A stretch of 64,000 nucleotides of DNA from Candidatus Gastranaerophilales bacterium (GCA_944326425.1 CALVDX010000001.1:1-64000); one strand, 5' to 3'; positions 35,533 to 45,198 are shown, counted from the stretch's first letter. Notes: a model not told the origin generated them from the letters alone. A program made the numbers and translations.

Positions 35533-35605
35533 GCTCTAACTTTTATACGAAACTTTTTTATGTTAAGATAATGCCTGTTAAATAGAGTGTTTAGTGGTGT
35601 TTTGT

Positions 35606-36196
35606 ATGAGCGAAAAAGAAAAAATGCTTGCAGGTGATTTGTATGATACTACGGATACCGTTTTAAATAATGAACGACTAAAGTGTAAATCCCTTTGTTA
35701 TAAGTACAATATGCTTTCTCCTGAAAAAGCAGGAGAAAGAAGAGAGTTGTTGGCAAAAATTCTTGGCCGGACGGGGGATGATGCATACGTAATAGAACAG
35801 CCTTTTTGGTGTGATTACGGTTACAATATAGAGGTTGGTAAGCATTTTTATGCAAATCATAATTGTATTATTCTGGATCCTGCAAAAGTAAAATTTGGAG
35901 ATTATGTTTTCATAGGCCCAAATTGCGGGTTTTACACTCCCCAGCATCCTTTGGATGTTGAGACAAGAAACGGATTTTTAGAATATGCGTTTCCGATAAT
36001 CGTAGGGAATAATGTATGGTTTGGCGGTAATTGTGTTGTTCTTCCCGGGGTTACAATTGGTGATAACTCGGTTATTGCTGCCGGAAGTGTCGTAGTTAAA
36101 GACATTCCGGAAAATGTAGTCGCGGCTGGAAATCCATGCCGGGTAATAAGAGAGATTACACCGGAAGATAAGTTCAGGTTTTGTAAAAGGAAATAA
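35606..36196 (+). CDS. Maltose/galactoside O-acetyltransferase family (LacA/NodL/Maa-like)
   Basis: The protein of about 196 residues starts MSEKEKMLAGDLYD and has the left-handed beta-helix hexapeptides plus WCDYGYNIEVGKHFYANHNC, VFIGPNCGFYTPQHPLD (catalytic His) and NVWFGGNCVVLPGVTIGDNSVIAAGSVV. It acetylates a sugar hydroxyl with acetyl-CoA. The ATG at 35606 is preferred over the GTG at 35594 by comparison with relatives. It is placed before a nucleotidyltransferase gene, possibly in one unit. Confidence 0.93.
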   Translation: MSEKEKMLAGDLYDTTDTVLNNERLKCKSLCYKYNMLSPEKAGERRELLAKILGRTGDDAYVIEQPFWCDYGYNIEVGKHFYANHNCIILDPAKVKFGDYVFIGPNCGFYTPQHPLDVETRNGFLEYAFPIIVGNNVWFGGNCVVLPGVTIGDNSVIAAGSVVVKDIPENVVAAGNPCRVIREITPEDKFRFCKRK

Positions 36197-36240
36197 ATAT
36201 ATGGTCTGATATTCAGGTTTGCAAAGGAGATAGTATCAAA

Positions 36241-37023
36241 ATGAATAGTGTAGAAATTTTGGAGTTGATGGTTGAAGATTATAAATCTTTAGACGGGGTG
36301 ACAGCGATAGTTTTGGGCGGTTCATCAACGGCCAAAACATCTGATGACAGGTCTGATTTTGATATTTATATTTATACTGATAAAGAACCTGACGTTGCTA
36401 AGCGGACAGAAATTGCTGCTAAATATGCGGACTACTATGAGGTTGATAACCATTACTTTGAAACGGGGGATGTTTATACCCTTAGGGAAACCGGTAAACC
36501 TATTGATATTATGTACCGTTCTCCGGAATGGATAGAGGGCTGTATAAAACGGGTGTGGGAAGAAGGATGCGCGTCTATGGGATATACAACCTGTTTTGTA
36601 GACAATGTTAAAAACCCGAAAATCCTTTTTGATAAAAACGATTGGTTTAAAAATTTGCAAAAATCTCTGGACGCTCCTTATCCCGACAAACTTGCTGATA
36701 ATATTATAAAAAAGAACTTTACTTTTTTAAAAGATGCAATGTATTCTTATTTTGACCAATTGGCATCTGCTGTTAAGAGAAACGATTATGTAAGTATAAA
36801 TCATAGAATTGCGGCGTTTCTTGCAAGCTATTTTGATACACTGTTTGCATTGAACAGGGTTTTGAATCCGGGGGAGAAAAAACTTGTTGAATTTGCAAAA
36901 AATAATTGTAAAATACTTCCGGATAATTTTGAAGCTGATGTTAACGGGCTGGTTATTTCTTTACCAGATGAAAAACTATCTTATGCAGAGAGACTTGTCG
37001 CGAATCTGAGACGGTTATTATAA
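36241..37023 (+). CDS. Nucleotidyltransferase-fold protein (DUF4037-like)
   Basis: The 260-residue protein has the pol-beta type nucleotidyltransferase core: VLGGSSTAKTSDDRSDFDIYIY, where GGSS and the D-F-D pair form the catalytic motif, and a third acidic residue in KPIDIMYR. The C-terminal helical part resembles DUF4037. It could transfer a nucleotide to a small molecule or tRNA-like substrate; the target is unknown. AAAGGAG precedes the ATG. It converges with the L,D-transpeptidase gene one base away. Confidence 0.8.
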   Translation: MNSVEILELMVEDYKSLDGVTAIVLGGSSTAKTSDDRSDFDIYIYTDKEPDVAKRTEIAAKYADYYEVDNHYFETGDVYTLRETGKPIDIMYRSPEWIEGCIKRVWEEGCASMGYTTCFVDNVKNPKILFDKNDWFKNLQKSLDAPYPDKLADNIIKKNFTFLKDAMYSYFDQLASAVKRNDYVSINHRIAAFLASYFDTLFALNRVLNPGEKKLVEFAKNNCKILPDNFEADVNGLVISLPDEKLSYAERLVANLRRLL

Positions 37024-37650
37024 TTACTCTTTAATAATGACTATATCGCCGCGTTTGACTTCTTCTGCAAGCGCTTTAATAATTTCATTATCCATTCTTA
37101 CACAACCGAGAGAGGCATATTTCCCTATACTTGCCGGGTTGTGATTCCCGTGGATAAATTGCCCGGTGCTTCCTTTTTTGCCTGTTTCGGGGTCGAGGGT
37201 TTCAAGACAGATTATTTTCGGACCGTAATCCCATGGCTTTCTGTAGCGGCGTGTGTTTTCCGGAGCGGACTTGTATGGATAGCTTTCGACATGGGATACT
37301 ACTCTTACGCCGGTTTTTGTCGGGGTAGTTTTTTTACCGCTTGCAACCCTGTACGCCATTACGGCCTTACCATCCTCATTATATTTATATAGGACATTTG
37401 TCGATAGTTTTACGACGATGCGTGCGTTTTTTGCTTCTCCCTGAATCTTTATTTGCGGTGATGGAGCGCAAAGCATAATAGAGTCCTCCGCTGTTCCTGT
37501 TGGAGGAATATTTACGGCAGACGTTGAAAACGTGTCTTTTTGTAATGTTTCCGGATTGTTTTTTACTGCTTGTGCTGTAGCTGTAATACTTCCTGCGACT
37601 GCCATTGTTAACATTATTTGTCTAATATTTGGATGCAAAAATATTTTCAT
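37024..37650 (-). CDS. L,D-transpeptidase (YkuD domain), exported
   Basis: The 208-residue protein has an N-terminal signal sequence (to about residue 28, ending ATAQA) and a YkuD domain with FIHGNHNPASIGKYASLGCVRM, including the catalytic HxxxxxxxxxxxxSxGC(V)RM pattern. It would cross-link peptidoglycan or attach proteins to it. Its DAP substrate fits the presence of ddh. Confidence 0.92.
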   Translation of the reverse strand: MKIFLHPNIRQIMLTMAVAGSITATAQAVKNNPETLQKDTFSTSAVNIPPTGTAEDSIMLCAPSPQIKIQGEAKNARIVVKLSTNVLYKYNEDGKAVMAYRVASGKKTTPTKTGVRVVSHVESYPYKSAPENTRRYRKPWDYGPKIICLETLDPETGKKGSTGQFIHGNHNPASIGKYASLGCVRMDNEIIKALAEEVKRGDIVIIKE

Positions 37651-37687
37651 ATAATTGTTAAAACATGAACATAAAAAAATTTGCCTT

Positions 37688-37728
37688 TTTTAAAACGCAC
37701 ATTCTAAATTAGAGTGTGCGTTTTAAAA
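37688..37728. terminator. Strong bidirectional hairpin
   Basis: TTTTAAAACGCACA (37688-37701) and TGTGCGTTTTAAAA (37715-37728) are exact inverted repeats, with an inner CTAAATTAG. It ends the leftward transcript of the repeat protein at 37765. Confidence 0.85.
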
Positions 37729-37764
37729 TTTATTATTTTGTTTTTCAGCGGTGCTGCTTGCGGA

Positions 37765-38319
37765 TTATCTATGTCCTCTTTCAAAACTCTTTTGCCCGTT
37801 TTGTATGCTGCGGTGATATCCGTTATTTTGATATTTATGTTCCTTTTTTAAATCTTTTGTTTTTTGTTTTTGTTCTTTTTTTATGTTTTTAATATTTTGC
37901 TTATGATTTTTTTTATTAAATTGTTTGTTATTATCCCATTTTTTCATGTTCTGGTTATGGTGCTTGTGAGTATAGCTTCCGGGAGCTTGTTTGAGTCCAA
38001 AGTTTGGTTTCCCTTGTTCTCCTTTAAACTCCGGTCTGTGCTGTCCGTTCTCAAATTTTCTTTTGTCGGGGCCTCCTTTAAATTCCGGTCTGGCCTGTTT
38101 GTTCTCAAATTTTCTTTTGTCGGGACCGCCTTTAAATTCCGGTCTAGCCTGTTTGTTATCAAAGTTTTCTCTGTTAGGGCGGCCTTGTTTGTTGAGTATT
38201 TTTTCTTGAGTGTTATTGCTTGTTGTATTGCTGCTTTCTTCTGCGAAGGTTTGTGTATTAAAACCTATTCCGGTAATCAAAACACCGGCAATTAAAAGTG
38301 ATAACATTTTTCTTTTCAT
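37765..38319 (-). CDS. Exported basic protein with 18-residue tandem repeats
   Basis: The 184-residue protein has a signal peptide (about 1-26, ending in FAEE) and a low-complexity mature part. It contains about three tandem copies of an 18-residue unit (RPEFKGGPDKRKFENKQA) followed by a His/Lys/Asn/Gln-rich tail. No family is recognised. Highly positive charge suggests binding to polyanions such as LPS or teichoic-like polymers. AAAGGATA precedes the ATG, and a minus-strand TATAAT lies about 45 bases upstream. Confidence 0.75.
   Translation of the reverse strand: MKRKMLSLLIAGVLITGIGFNTQTFAEESSNTTSNNTQEKILNKQGRPNRENFDNKQARPEFKGGPDKRKFENKQARPEFKGGPDKRKFENGQHRPEFKGEQGKPNFGLKQAPGSYTHKHHNQNMKKWDNNKQFNKKNHKQNIKNIKKEQKQKTKDLKKEHKYQNNGYHRSIQNGQKSFERGHR
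38005..38165. repeat. 54-bp tandem repeat inside the exported basic protein gene
   Basis: The unit containing AAATTCCGGTCTGGCCTG and CAAATTTTCTTTTGTCGGG is repeated about three times with few differences, each unit encoding 18 residues. Copy-number change would keep the frame. Confidence 0.8.
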
Positions 38320-38749
38320 TCTTTGTATCCTTTCTTCTTAATTCCTGTTTTGCGCGCTATACTATTATAACGAAGTGAGAGAAAAAATGTTCAGTTTTTT
38401 ACAAGTTTCTTTATAGTTATAACAAATTATTATAAATGTGAGTCTATCGCTTTAAGAGCATGGGATTATTATAGAAATAAAGCTTTTTGTAGATGTAAAA
38501 GACGCTTATCCGGCCGTTTGTTTGATATTAAATTTTCTTAATAATTTGTGTATCTTAGTGAAAAATTATCTTTTTCTGATAATATGTTTATATATCACAT
38601 TTTGGATAAAATGTGTAAAAACATGGCTTTATTAAGAGTGGTAAATAGAGAAGTGATTATTGATATACTGCTAAAGTGTCAAATAATTAATAGAACGGGT
38701 TTCCCGGAAGTTTTTCCTGCTGTTTGGACAGCGGTAAGGGGTGATTGCA
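38320..38749. other. 430-base intergenic region, long leader of the glycan operon
   Basis: I see no convincing gene. A minus-strand TATAAT near 38360 would serve the leftward repeat-protein gene. Near 38596-38615 CACATTTT-GGAT-AAAATGTG forms an 8-bp hairpin without a T-run, possibly structure in the glycan-operon leader. AAGGGG lies before the first glycan ATG. Confidence 0.5.
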
Positions 38750-39625
38750 ATGGTTAAAGTATCTGTAATTCTCCCTGTATATAACTGTGAAAAATATCTT
38801 GAAAAATGTTTGGACAGCCTTGTTAATCAAACACTGCTTGATATTGAAATAGTCTGTGTCAATGACGGGTCTACTGATAATTCATTAAATATACTTGAAA
38901 AATATGCAAGACTTGACAATCGGGTGATTATTATTTCTCAGGAAAATAAAAAACAGGGTGCTGCACGAAACAGAGGAATGGCGGCAGCCTGCGGAGAATA
39001 TGTCGGGTTTGTTGATGCTGATGATTGGGTAGACTTAGATTATTATGAGAAGCTTTATATGGCAGCAAAAAAATACGATAGTGATATAGCCTTGGCTGCT
39101 AATATTCGTATAGGGCATGGCAGGACAAAAAAGCGGTTAAATATATCTTTAGAGAAATTTGTTACTAAGCTTCAGGATAAAATAGATATTTGCAATCAGC
39201 CGGAAAACCCTTGTCCTACTAACAAAATTTATAAAATGAGTATGCTTAGAAACTACGGAATAACCTGGCCTGAAGGTTGTTATTGCGAGGATAAATTATT
39301 TACTATTAAGGCTGTGTACTATGCAAATGGTATAACAGCAGTACCCGGGGTTAGTTACTATTACTATAGAAATCCGGATTCTACTGTGAAAAAACAGACC
39401 AGAAAACTCGAGGCACGAAAAGGAAAGCTAAAGGCTAACCGTGAGGTTTTAGAGTTTTTAAAACAGCATAATGCTGATATAAGAGACAAAGATTTCTGGG
39501 CTGTTATTGAAGAAAAATCATTATTTGGAGTTGCTTATTACCGTGTTCAGGAAAGTTTGCACACAATAAGAACAATGCTTCTGGGGATAAAAATTAATGA
39601 AAAACAAATAAAGGAGGATAAATGA
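38750..39625 (+). CDS. Family 2 glycosyltransferase
   Basis: The 291-residue protein starts MVKVSVILPVYNCEKYLEKCLDSL, with VNDGSTD (about 39-45) and the metal-binding DADD in GFVDADDW (about 87-90). It is a GT-A inverting transferase that adds a sugar to the surface glycan. AAGGGG nine bases upstream favours the ATG at 38750 over the GTG at 38741. It is the first gene of the rightward polysaccharide operon and overlaps the next by four bases (ATGA). Confidence 0.93.
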   Translation: MVKVSVILPVYNCEKYLEKCLDSLVNQTLLDIEIVCVNDGSTDNSLNILEKYARLDNRVIIISQENKKQGAARNRGMAAACGEYVGFVDADDWVDLDYYEKLYMAAKKYDSDIALAANIRIGHGRTKKRLNISLEKFVTKLQDKIDICNQPENPCPTNKIYKMSMLRNYGITWPEGCYCEDKLFTIKAVYYANGITAVPGVSYYYYRNPDSTVKKQTRKLEARKGKLKANREVLEFLKQHNADIRDKDFWAVIEEKSLFGVAYYRVQESLHTIRTMLLGIKINEKQIKEDK

Positions 39626-40389
39626 ACACTCCTTTAGTTACTGTATTATTAATAAGTTATAACCATGCAGATACTTTTGAAAAATCTATTCAGAGTGTAT
39701 TGAGTCAGAAAACAACGTTTCCTGTTCAAATTATTGTATGTGACGATGCATCAACAGACGGAACATTAGAAATAATAAACAAGTACAGTAATTTAGAAAA
39801 TGTAACCTGCATTTTACGGGATAAAAATGTCGGCGGACAGAAAAATATTTATGAGGCATTAAAACTTATTAATACAAAATATTTTGCAATACTTGAAACT
39901 GACGATTACTGGTGTGATGATACGAAACTTCAAACCCAGATTGATGTTCTGGAAAATAATCCGGATTGTTCGTTTTGCGCTCATAATACACTTGTGAATT
40001 ATACTTTTGAGGGTAAGACAAAGAAATTTCTTAATGGTGTAAAAACGGGTAAATTTACATTTCCGCCGCGGAAGATTACTAAAAAATATTACATAGAACC
40101 GCATACATCATCGCGGGTATGCAGAACTGAGGTTATGAATTTAGAGGAGATAAAGAATACATCAGTACTTTCTTCTGATATATCTTCAAATTTTTACTTT
40201 TTAACAAAAGGAAGTTTGTACTATATAGATAAATTTATGTCTGTGTATAATTATACCGGCCGGGGGATATATTCAGGTGTATCATCCTACAGACAGCGGT
40301 ATAACAGCGCATTGAGAATTAAGGAATTGAATGCAGCGTTCGGGTATAAATACAATAATTTACTTGCAAGATTTTTTCAACGAGACTGA
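39622..40389 (+). CDS. Family 2 glycosyltransferase, C-terminus cut off by a frameshift
   Basis: The 255-residue product has a normal GT2 start (VTVLLISYNHADTF), CDDASTDGT and the acidic LETDDYW. A paralogue lies at 48698 (336 residues). The frame stops at 40389, but the coding sequence continues in another frame from about 40378 to 40592. The switch lies at AGA-TTTTTT-CAA (six T at 40372-40377). One extra T would give a 323-residue protein whose stop overlaps the rmlB start as ATGA, like the other junctions of this operon. So it is probably a truncated or phase-variable enzyme. Confidence 0.85.
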   Translation: MNTPLVTVLLISYNHADTFEKSIQSVLSQKTTFPVQIIVCDDASTDGTLEIINKYSNLENVTCILRDKNVGGQKNIYEALKLINTKYFAILETDDYWCDDTKLQTQIDVLENNPDCSFCAHNTLVNYTFEGKTKKFLNGVKTGKFTFPPRKITKKYYIEPHTSSRVCRTEVMNLEEIKNTSVLSSDISSNFYFLTKGSLYYIDKFMSVYNYTGRGIYSGVSSYRQRYNSALRIKELNAAFGYKYNNLLARFFQRD

Positions 40390-40592
40390 ACCTTATTTTT
40401 TTCAAATATTTAAACCTTAAATATACAAAGAAGCCGGAACTGCTGGCGAAAATGTATAACGGTATATTAAAAGATTATGAGCGGAAGTATTTAAATAATC
40501 GGGAGAAAAAGCCGGTATTTTTGCTGGATTTGCCATTGAATAGAAAAACGTCATTAGTGTTTGAACTGAGAAGGGAGAAGGAAAGAGTATGA
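40378..40592 (+). pseudogene. Out-of-frame C-terminal part of the GT2 gene at 39622
   Basis: In the frame starting at 40380 the DNA encodes a normal-looking tail with segments KKPELLAKMYNGILKDYERK and REKKPVFLLDLPLNRKT, ending at TGA 40590-40592. It has no start of its own. It fits as the lost C-terminus of the preceding glycosyltransferase. Confidence 0.75.
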
Positions 40593-41569
40593 AATTACTT
40601 ATAACTGGCGGAGCCGGCTTTATTGGTAGTTGTTTTGTAAGACATATTTTGAATACTTATCCTGATTATAAAGTGGTAAATCTGGATGCGCTTACCTATT
40701 GCGGGAATCTGGAAAATTTGTCGGATATAGAACATAATCCTAATTACAAATTTGTATACGGAAATATTTGCGATAGAAAACTTGTCCGTGAAATTATAAG
40801 TGAAGTTGATTGTGTAGTGAATTTTGCTGCAGAGTCGCATGTTGATAATTCTATAAGGACACCGGAAATTTTTGTAGAAACAAATGTTCAGGGAACTCTA
40901 AATCTTCTACAGGCCTCGAAAGAACTCGGAATTGAAAGATTTTTACAGGTTTCTACTGATGAAGTTTACGGTACTCTTGGATGTGACGGGTATTTCTATG
41001 AAACAACCCCGCTTGCACCAAACAGCCCTTATTCTGCTTCCAAGGCAGGTGCTGATATGCTTGTCAGGGCTTATTATGAGACGTATAAGCTCCCGGCGTT
41101 AAACACAAGGTGTTCAAATAATTACGGCCCTTATCAGTATCCTGAGAAACTTATTCCATTTTTTATTTCGCGCCTATTGAAAGGTGAAAAACTTCCTGTT
41201 TACGGTGACGGGTTAAATGTTCGCGACTGGCTGTATGTTTACGATCATTGTAAAGCAATAGATGTTGTTCTGCATAAGGGCAGGCCCGGAGAAGTTTATA
41301 ATATCGGCGGGCATAATGAAAAGACTAACCTTGAAATTACCCGCTTAATACTGGAGAAAATGGGAAAAGATGACTCGTATATTGAATATGTACAGGACAG
41401 ACCGGGGCATGACCGCAGGTATGCAATATCAAACGACAAAATTACCTCTGAATTGGGCTGGACACCATCCGTGACATTTGAAGAAGGTATTTCAATGACA
41501 ATTGACTGGTATTTGACCAATCAGGAATGGATAGAAAAGATTAATTATAAGCGGGGGGTATTAGTATGA
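40589..41569 (+). CDS. rfbB: dTDP-glucose 4,6-dehydratase
   Basis: The 326-residue SDR enzyme has GGAGFIG (7-13), STDEVYG with the catalytic Thr-Asp-Glu (about 122-128) and YSASK (148-152), plus [17 protein letters not shown]. It converts dTDP-glucose to dTDP-4-keto-6-deoxyglucose, the shared precursor of rhamnose and 4-amino sugars. No RmlC or RmlD is in the window, so rhamnose is not the obvious product. Four-base overlaps join it to both neighbours' intended frames. Confidence 0.96.
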   Translation: MKLLITGGAGFIGSCFVRHILNTYPDYKVVNLDALTYCGNLENLSDIEHNPNYKFVYGNICDRKLVREIISEVDCVVNFAAESHVDNSIRTPEIFVETNVQGTLNLLQASKELGIERFLQVSTDEVYGTLGCDGYFYETTPLAPNSPYSASKAGADMLVRAYYETYKLPALNTRCSNNYGPYQYPEKLIPFFISRLLKGEKLPVYGDGLNVRDWLYVYDHCKAIDVVLHKGRPGEVYNIGGHNEKTNLEITRLILEKMGKDDSYIEYVQDRPGHDRRYAISNDKITSELGWTPSVTFEEGISMTIDWYLTNQEWIEKINYKRGVLV

Positions 41570-42435
41570 AAGGGATAATTTTAGCCGGCGGATCCGGTAC
41601 GAGATTGTACCCGACAACACTGGTTACTTCCAAACAATTGCTGCCGGTCTTTGATAAACCAATGATTTATTATCCGCTTTCGGTTTTAATGCTTGCCGGA
41701 ATAAAGAATATTTTGATAATTACAACCGAAAAAGATATGCCTGATTTTCAAAAATTATTGGGTAACGGGGAACGTTTCGGGATAAATTTATCTTATAAGC
41801 CCCAGACAAAACCAAACGGGCTGGCTGAAGCGTTTATTATAGGCAGCGATTTTATCGGTGATGATTGTGTGACGCTGATACTGGGGGATAATATTTTCTT
41901 TGGTCCGAGATTTTCAGGTACTCTAAAATATCGTACAAAGTTTATCGAAAAACATGGCGGTGCCTGTATTTTCTCATATCCCGTAAAACAGCCGGAACGG
42001 TTTGGAATCGTAGAATTTGATGAGAACGGAATTATTTCTATAGAAGAAAAACCGGCGGTGCCAAAATCAAATTATGCGGTAACAGGACTTTATATGTATG
42101 ACAATTCGGTTGTCGGGTATGCAAAGGCCTTGGAACCTTCGGCACGGGGCGAACTGGAAATAACAGATATTAATAATATTTATTTGAAAAATAAAAAACT
42201 AAGTATGGAGAAATTGGGACGCGGGTTTTCGTGGCTTGATACAGGTACACACCATTCTTTATTACAGGCAGGGCAGTACGTTCAAACTATTGAAGAAAAT
42301 CAGGGAATAAAAATGGCCTGTCTTGAAGAAATAGCGTTCAGGATGAAGTTTTTATCAAGAAATAAGATTTTAAACAATATAAAAGATGTAAAAAACAATG
42401 ATTACTATGACTATATTAGGAATTTAGTAAAATGA
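41566..42435 (+). CDS. rfbA: Glucose-1-phosphate thymidylyltransferase
   Basis: The 289-residue enzyme starts [18 protein letters not shown] with the pyrophosphorylase loop, and has [26 protein letters not shown] and [12 protein letters not shown]. It makes dTDP-glucose from glucose-1-phosphate and dTTP. It overlaps rfbB and the aminotransferase gene by four bases each. Confidence 0.96.
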   Translation: MKGIILAGGSGTRLYPTTLVTSKQLLPVFDKPMIYYPLSVLMLAGIKNILIITTEKDMPDFQKLLGNGERFGINLSYKPQTKPNGLAEAFIIGSDFIGDDCVTLILGDNIFFGPRFSGTLKYRTKFIEKHGGACIFSYPVKQPERFGIVEFDENGIISIEEKPAVPKSNYAVTGLYMYDNSVVGYAKALEPSARGELEITDINNIYLKNKKLSMEKLGRGFSWLDTGTHHSLLQAGQYVQTIEENQGIKMACLEEIAFRMKFLSRNKILNNIKDVKNNDYYDYIRNLVK

Positions 42436-43526
42436 CAGCAATAACAAGAGAAAAAATATTTGTAACAAAACCGTATCTTCCCCCGCGGGAGGAGTACAAC
42501 CGGTACGTTGACCGGATTTACGAAACGGGGCATCTGACTAATGAGGGGCCGCTGGTTAAAGAACTTGAACAAAAGCTGGCAGAGTATTTGGGTGTAAAGA
42601 ATTTCCAGTATGTAACCAATGGAACTATAGCTTTGCAGCTGGCTCTCAAAGCTCTGGGTATTGAGGATGGCGAGATTATAACCACACCGTTTTCTTATGT
42701 TGCAACTACTTCATCAATTTTATGGGAGAGATGTAAACCTGTTTTTGTAGATATAGAACCGGATAATTTTACAATTGATGTTACCAAAATAGAAGCGGCA
42801 ATAACACCGAAAACGAGGGCAATAATGCCAGTTCACGTGTTCGGCTATGCGTGTGATGTTGAAGGGATACAAAAGATTGCGGATAAGTATAATTTAAAAG
42901 TAATATATGATGCCGCACATGCGTTCGGCTCTGTTTATAAGGGAAAATCTCTGGTATCTTACGGTGATATATCAACATTATCATTTCATGCAACAAAATT
43001 GTTCCATACTGTAGAGGGCGGCGCGTGTATAGTAAAAGATGAGGAAGTCGCCGGAAAACTGGATTTGATAAAACGCTTCGGACATAATTGCGATAACCAT
43101 TACTGTTTAGGTATAAATGGCAAACAATCAGAGTTCCATGCAGCAATGGGGTTAGCTAATTTTAAACATATTGATGATATTATTGAAAAACGAAAAATTA
43201 TTTGCGGCTACTATGACCGGCTCCTTGACGGCAGACTGGGACGCCCGAAAATACAGGAAGGGTTGGAGTATAATCGGGCATATTATCCGGTAGTTTTTGA
43301 AACGGAAGAACAACTGCTGAGGGCTTTTGCTGCGTTGAATAAAGAGGGCATTTACCCGAGAAGATATTTTTATCCGAGTTTGAATAATCTTCCGTATTTG
43401 AAGGAAAGAAAAGTGTGTACGGTATCGGAGGATATATGCTCAAGGATAGCTTGCCTGCCCCTGTTTGTTGAACTTACGGCTGAAGAAGCAGGATTTATTG
43501 CAGAAATTATTGTGGAGGTATTATGA
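42432..43526 (+). CDS. DegT/DnrJ/EryC1 aminotransferase, VioA-like
   Basis: The 364-residue PLP enzyme has the internal aldimine Lys189 in [14 protein letters not shown], preceded by IYDAAHAFG. Its N-terminal part ([32 protein letters not shown]) and core are close, from memory, to VioA, which makes dTDP-4-amino-4,6-dideoxyglucose (viosamine) from the RmlB product. With rfbA and rfbB beside it, a dTDP-4-amino-4,6-dideoxyhexose is the likely product. The stereochemistry cannot be read from the sequence. Confidence 0.9.
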   Translation: MTAITREKIFVTKPYLPPREEYNRYVDRIYETGHLTNEGPLVKELEQKLAEYLGVKNFQYVTNGTIALQLALKALGIEDGEIITTPFSYVATTSSILWERCKPVFVDIEPDNFTIDVTKIEAAITPKTRAIMPVHVFGYACDVEGIQKIADKYNLKVIYDAAHAFGSVYKGKSLVSYGDISTLSFHATKLFHTVEGGACIVKDEEVAGKLDLIKRFGHNCDNHYCLGINGKQSEFHAAMGLANFKHIDDIIEKRKIICGYYDRLLDGRLGRPKIQEGLEYNRAYYPVVFETEEQLLRAFAALNKEGIYPRRYFYPSLNNLPYLKERKVCTVSEDICSRIACLPLFVELTAEEAGFIAEIIVEVL

Positions 43527-44242
43527 AAAAAATAGCAATAATGCAGCCGTATTTCTTCCCGTATCTGGGGTATTTTAGCTTAATAAAAAATACAGATTCA
43601 TTTATTTTGTTTGATACGGTTCAATTTATACGTCACGGTTGGATAGAAAGAAATAGAGTGTTAAAACAAAATGAAGGGTGGCAGTATATAGCGGTTCCCT
43701 TACAAAAACATTCTAGAGACACTTTAATAAAGGATATTAAAATTAATAATACTGAAAAATGGAAAGATAAAATATTTGCGCAACTGACTCATTATAAGAA
43801 AAAATCACCGTTTTATAAAGAGACTATTGATGTTTTAAAACAAGGATTGGATATTGATACAGACAGTATTACGCAATTGAATTATTCTACTTTAGGTGCA
43901 GTTTGTAAATATTTAGGAATTACATTTAATTGCCAAATATATTCTGAAATGGGTTTAATTATAGATACGGTCACCGCGCCGGATGAATGGGCGTTGAATA
44001 TATGTAAATCATTAGGGGATATTGATGAATATTGGAATCCAGAGGGCGGTGTCGAATTTTTTGAAACCAGCAAATATACAAATGCCGGTATAAATATAAA
44101 ATTTATTAAACATAATTTACCCTATTATTCACAAAGACGTGGAGAGGGAGTTTTTGAACCGGGGCTTTCAATTGTTGATGTGCTGATGTTTAACCCGCCG
44201 GAAAAAATCAGGGAAATGTTAGATTATTATGAATTAGTTTGA
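43523..44242 (+). CDS. WbqC-family protein
   Basis: The 239-residue protein starts [21 protein letters not shown] and has VQFIRHGWIERNRV and QLTHYKKKSPFY, typical of the WbqC-like family found in O-antigen clusters. Its chemistry is not settled; a role in modifying an amino sugar is often supposed. Next to a VioA-like aminotransferase it may act on the 4-amino group. Junctions overlap by four bases upstream and one base downstream. Confidence 0.9.
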   Translation: MKKIAIMQPYFFPYLGYFSLIKNTDSFILFDTVQFIRHGWIERNRVLKQNEGWQYIAVPLQKHSRDTLIKDIKINNTEKWKDKIFAQLTHYKKKSPFYKETIDVLKQGLDIDTDSITQLNYSTLGAVCKYLGITFNCQIYSEMGLIIDTVTAPDEWALNICKSLGDIDEYWNPEGGVEFFETSKYTNAGINIKFIKHNLPYYSQRRGEGVFEPGLSIVDVLMFNPPEKIREMLDYYELV

Positions 44243-45198
44243 TGGCAATAGATAGTAAAGGTGTTATGTTAAAGGAAATTGGCGGATATTTAGAACTTGA
44301 AATAGGATATCAGTATGACAATATTGGTAATAGTATTGCGCTTAATAGTGCAAGAAACTGTTTACGGTATGTGATTAGAGCTTTTAATATAAAAGAAATC
44401 TATGTACCGTTTTATACCTGTCCTGTTGTTTGGCAGGCTGTTGAGCAGGAAGATGATTGCAGTGTAAAATTCTATCATATTAACGAGTCTTTTATGCCGG
44501 TGGATGATATTAAAGAAGATGCTTATATTTTATATACTAATTACTTTGGAATATGTGCAAAAAATGTCAAAAATTTAGTAAAAAAGTATAAAAACTTAAT
44601 TGTAGATAATTCTCAAAGTTTTTATATGCCTCGCTATGGTATTGCATCATTTAATTCACTCCGAAAATTTTTTGGAGTTCCGGATGGAGCATTATTACAT
44701 ACTAAGCAAAAATTAGATGTTAATTTTAATAAAAGTACTTCCTGGCAAAGAAGTTTACATTTATTAAAACGATTAGATATATCGGCTGCATTCGGGTATC
44801 AGGATTTTATTGATAATGACGCAAGTTTAATTGGAGAAGACATAAAATTGATTTCAAATCTTACTAAAGCAATTTTTAATACTATTGATATTGCTAAGGT
44901 AAAAGAAAGGCGGCTCGAAAATTTCAAACATTTATGTATGGCATTAACTGGGATAAATAAGTTAAATATCGTATTAGATAGTGATGATGTTCCTCTTTGT
45001 TATCCATATATGGTTGATGAAGCTTTTTTGTTAAGAAAACGACTTATTGATAATAAAATTTATATTCCAATATATTGGGAAGATCAGCAAAAAGGGACTG
45101 TTGAGTATACTTTCAGAAATAATATTTTACCATTACCTGTAGACCAACGATATACGGTAAAAGATATGGATAGAATTTTGGAGGTTATAAATGGCTAA
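44242..45198 (+). CDS. DegT/DnrJ-type aminotransferase-like protein
   Basis: The 318-residue protein has the fold signs of the DegT family: ALNSARNCLRYVIRAFNIKEIYVPFYTCP at the N-terminus, YTNYFGICAKN, LIVDNSQSFY in place of DAAHA, and a Lys in NSLRKFFGVPDGALLH aligned with the PLP Lys. It lacks much of the C-terminal domain seen in VioA. It may be a divergent aminotransferase or a sugar-binding relative. TGATG couples it to the WbqC gene, so the ATG at 44242 is preferred. Confidence 0.75.
   Translation: MAIDSKGVMLKEIGGYLELEIGYQYDNIGNSIALNSARNCLRYVIRAFNIKEIYVPFYTCPVVWQAVEQEDDCSVKFYHINESFMPVDDIKEDAYILYTNYFGICAKNVKNLVKKYKNLIVDNSQSFYMPRYGIASFNSLRKFFGVPDGALLHTKQKLDVNFNKSTSWQRSLHLLKRLDISAAFGYQDFIDNDASLIGEDIKLISNLTKAIFNTIDIAKVKERRLENFKHLCMALTGINKLNIVLDSDDVPLCYPYMVDEAFLLRKRLIDNKIYIPIYWEDQQKGTVEYTFRNNILPLPVDQRYTVKDMDRILEVING

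Noticed and set aside
35474-35543. Short frame from the ATG at 35474 inside the candidate sRNA
   Set aside because: It reads straight through the terminator hairpin and lacks a ribosome site at proper spacing.
38548-38757. 69-codon frame upstream of the first glycan gene
   Set aside because: No ribosome site or family resemblance, and it overlaps the start of the GT2 gene. The region looks like a leader.
40371-40378. Programmed -1 ribosomal frameshift in the GT2 gene at A-TTT-TTT-C
   Set aside because: The P-site codon would re-pair as ATT with a first-position mismatch, which is a poor slip site, and no downstream pseudoknot was evident. A one-base indel in the T run is simpler.
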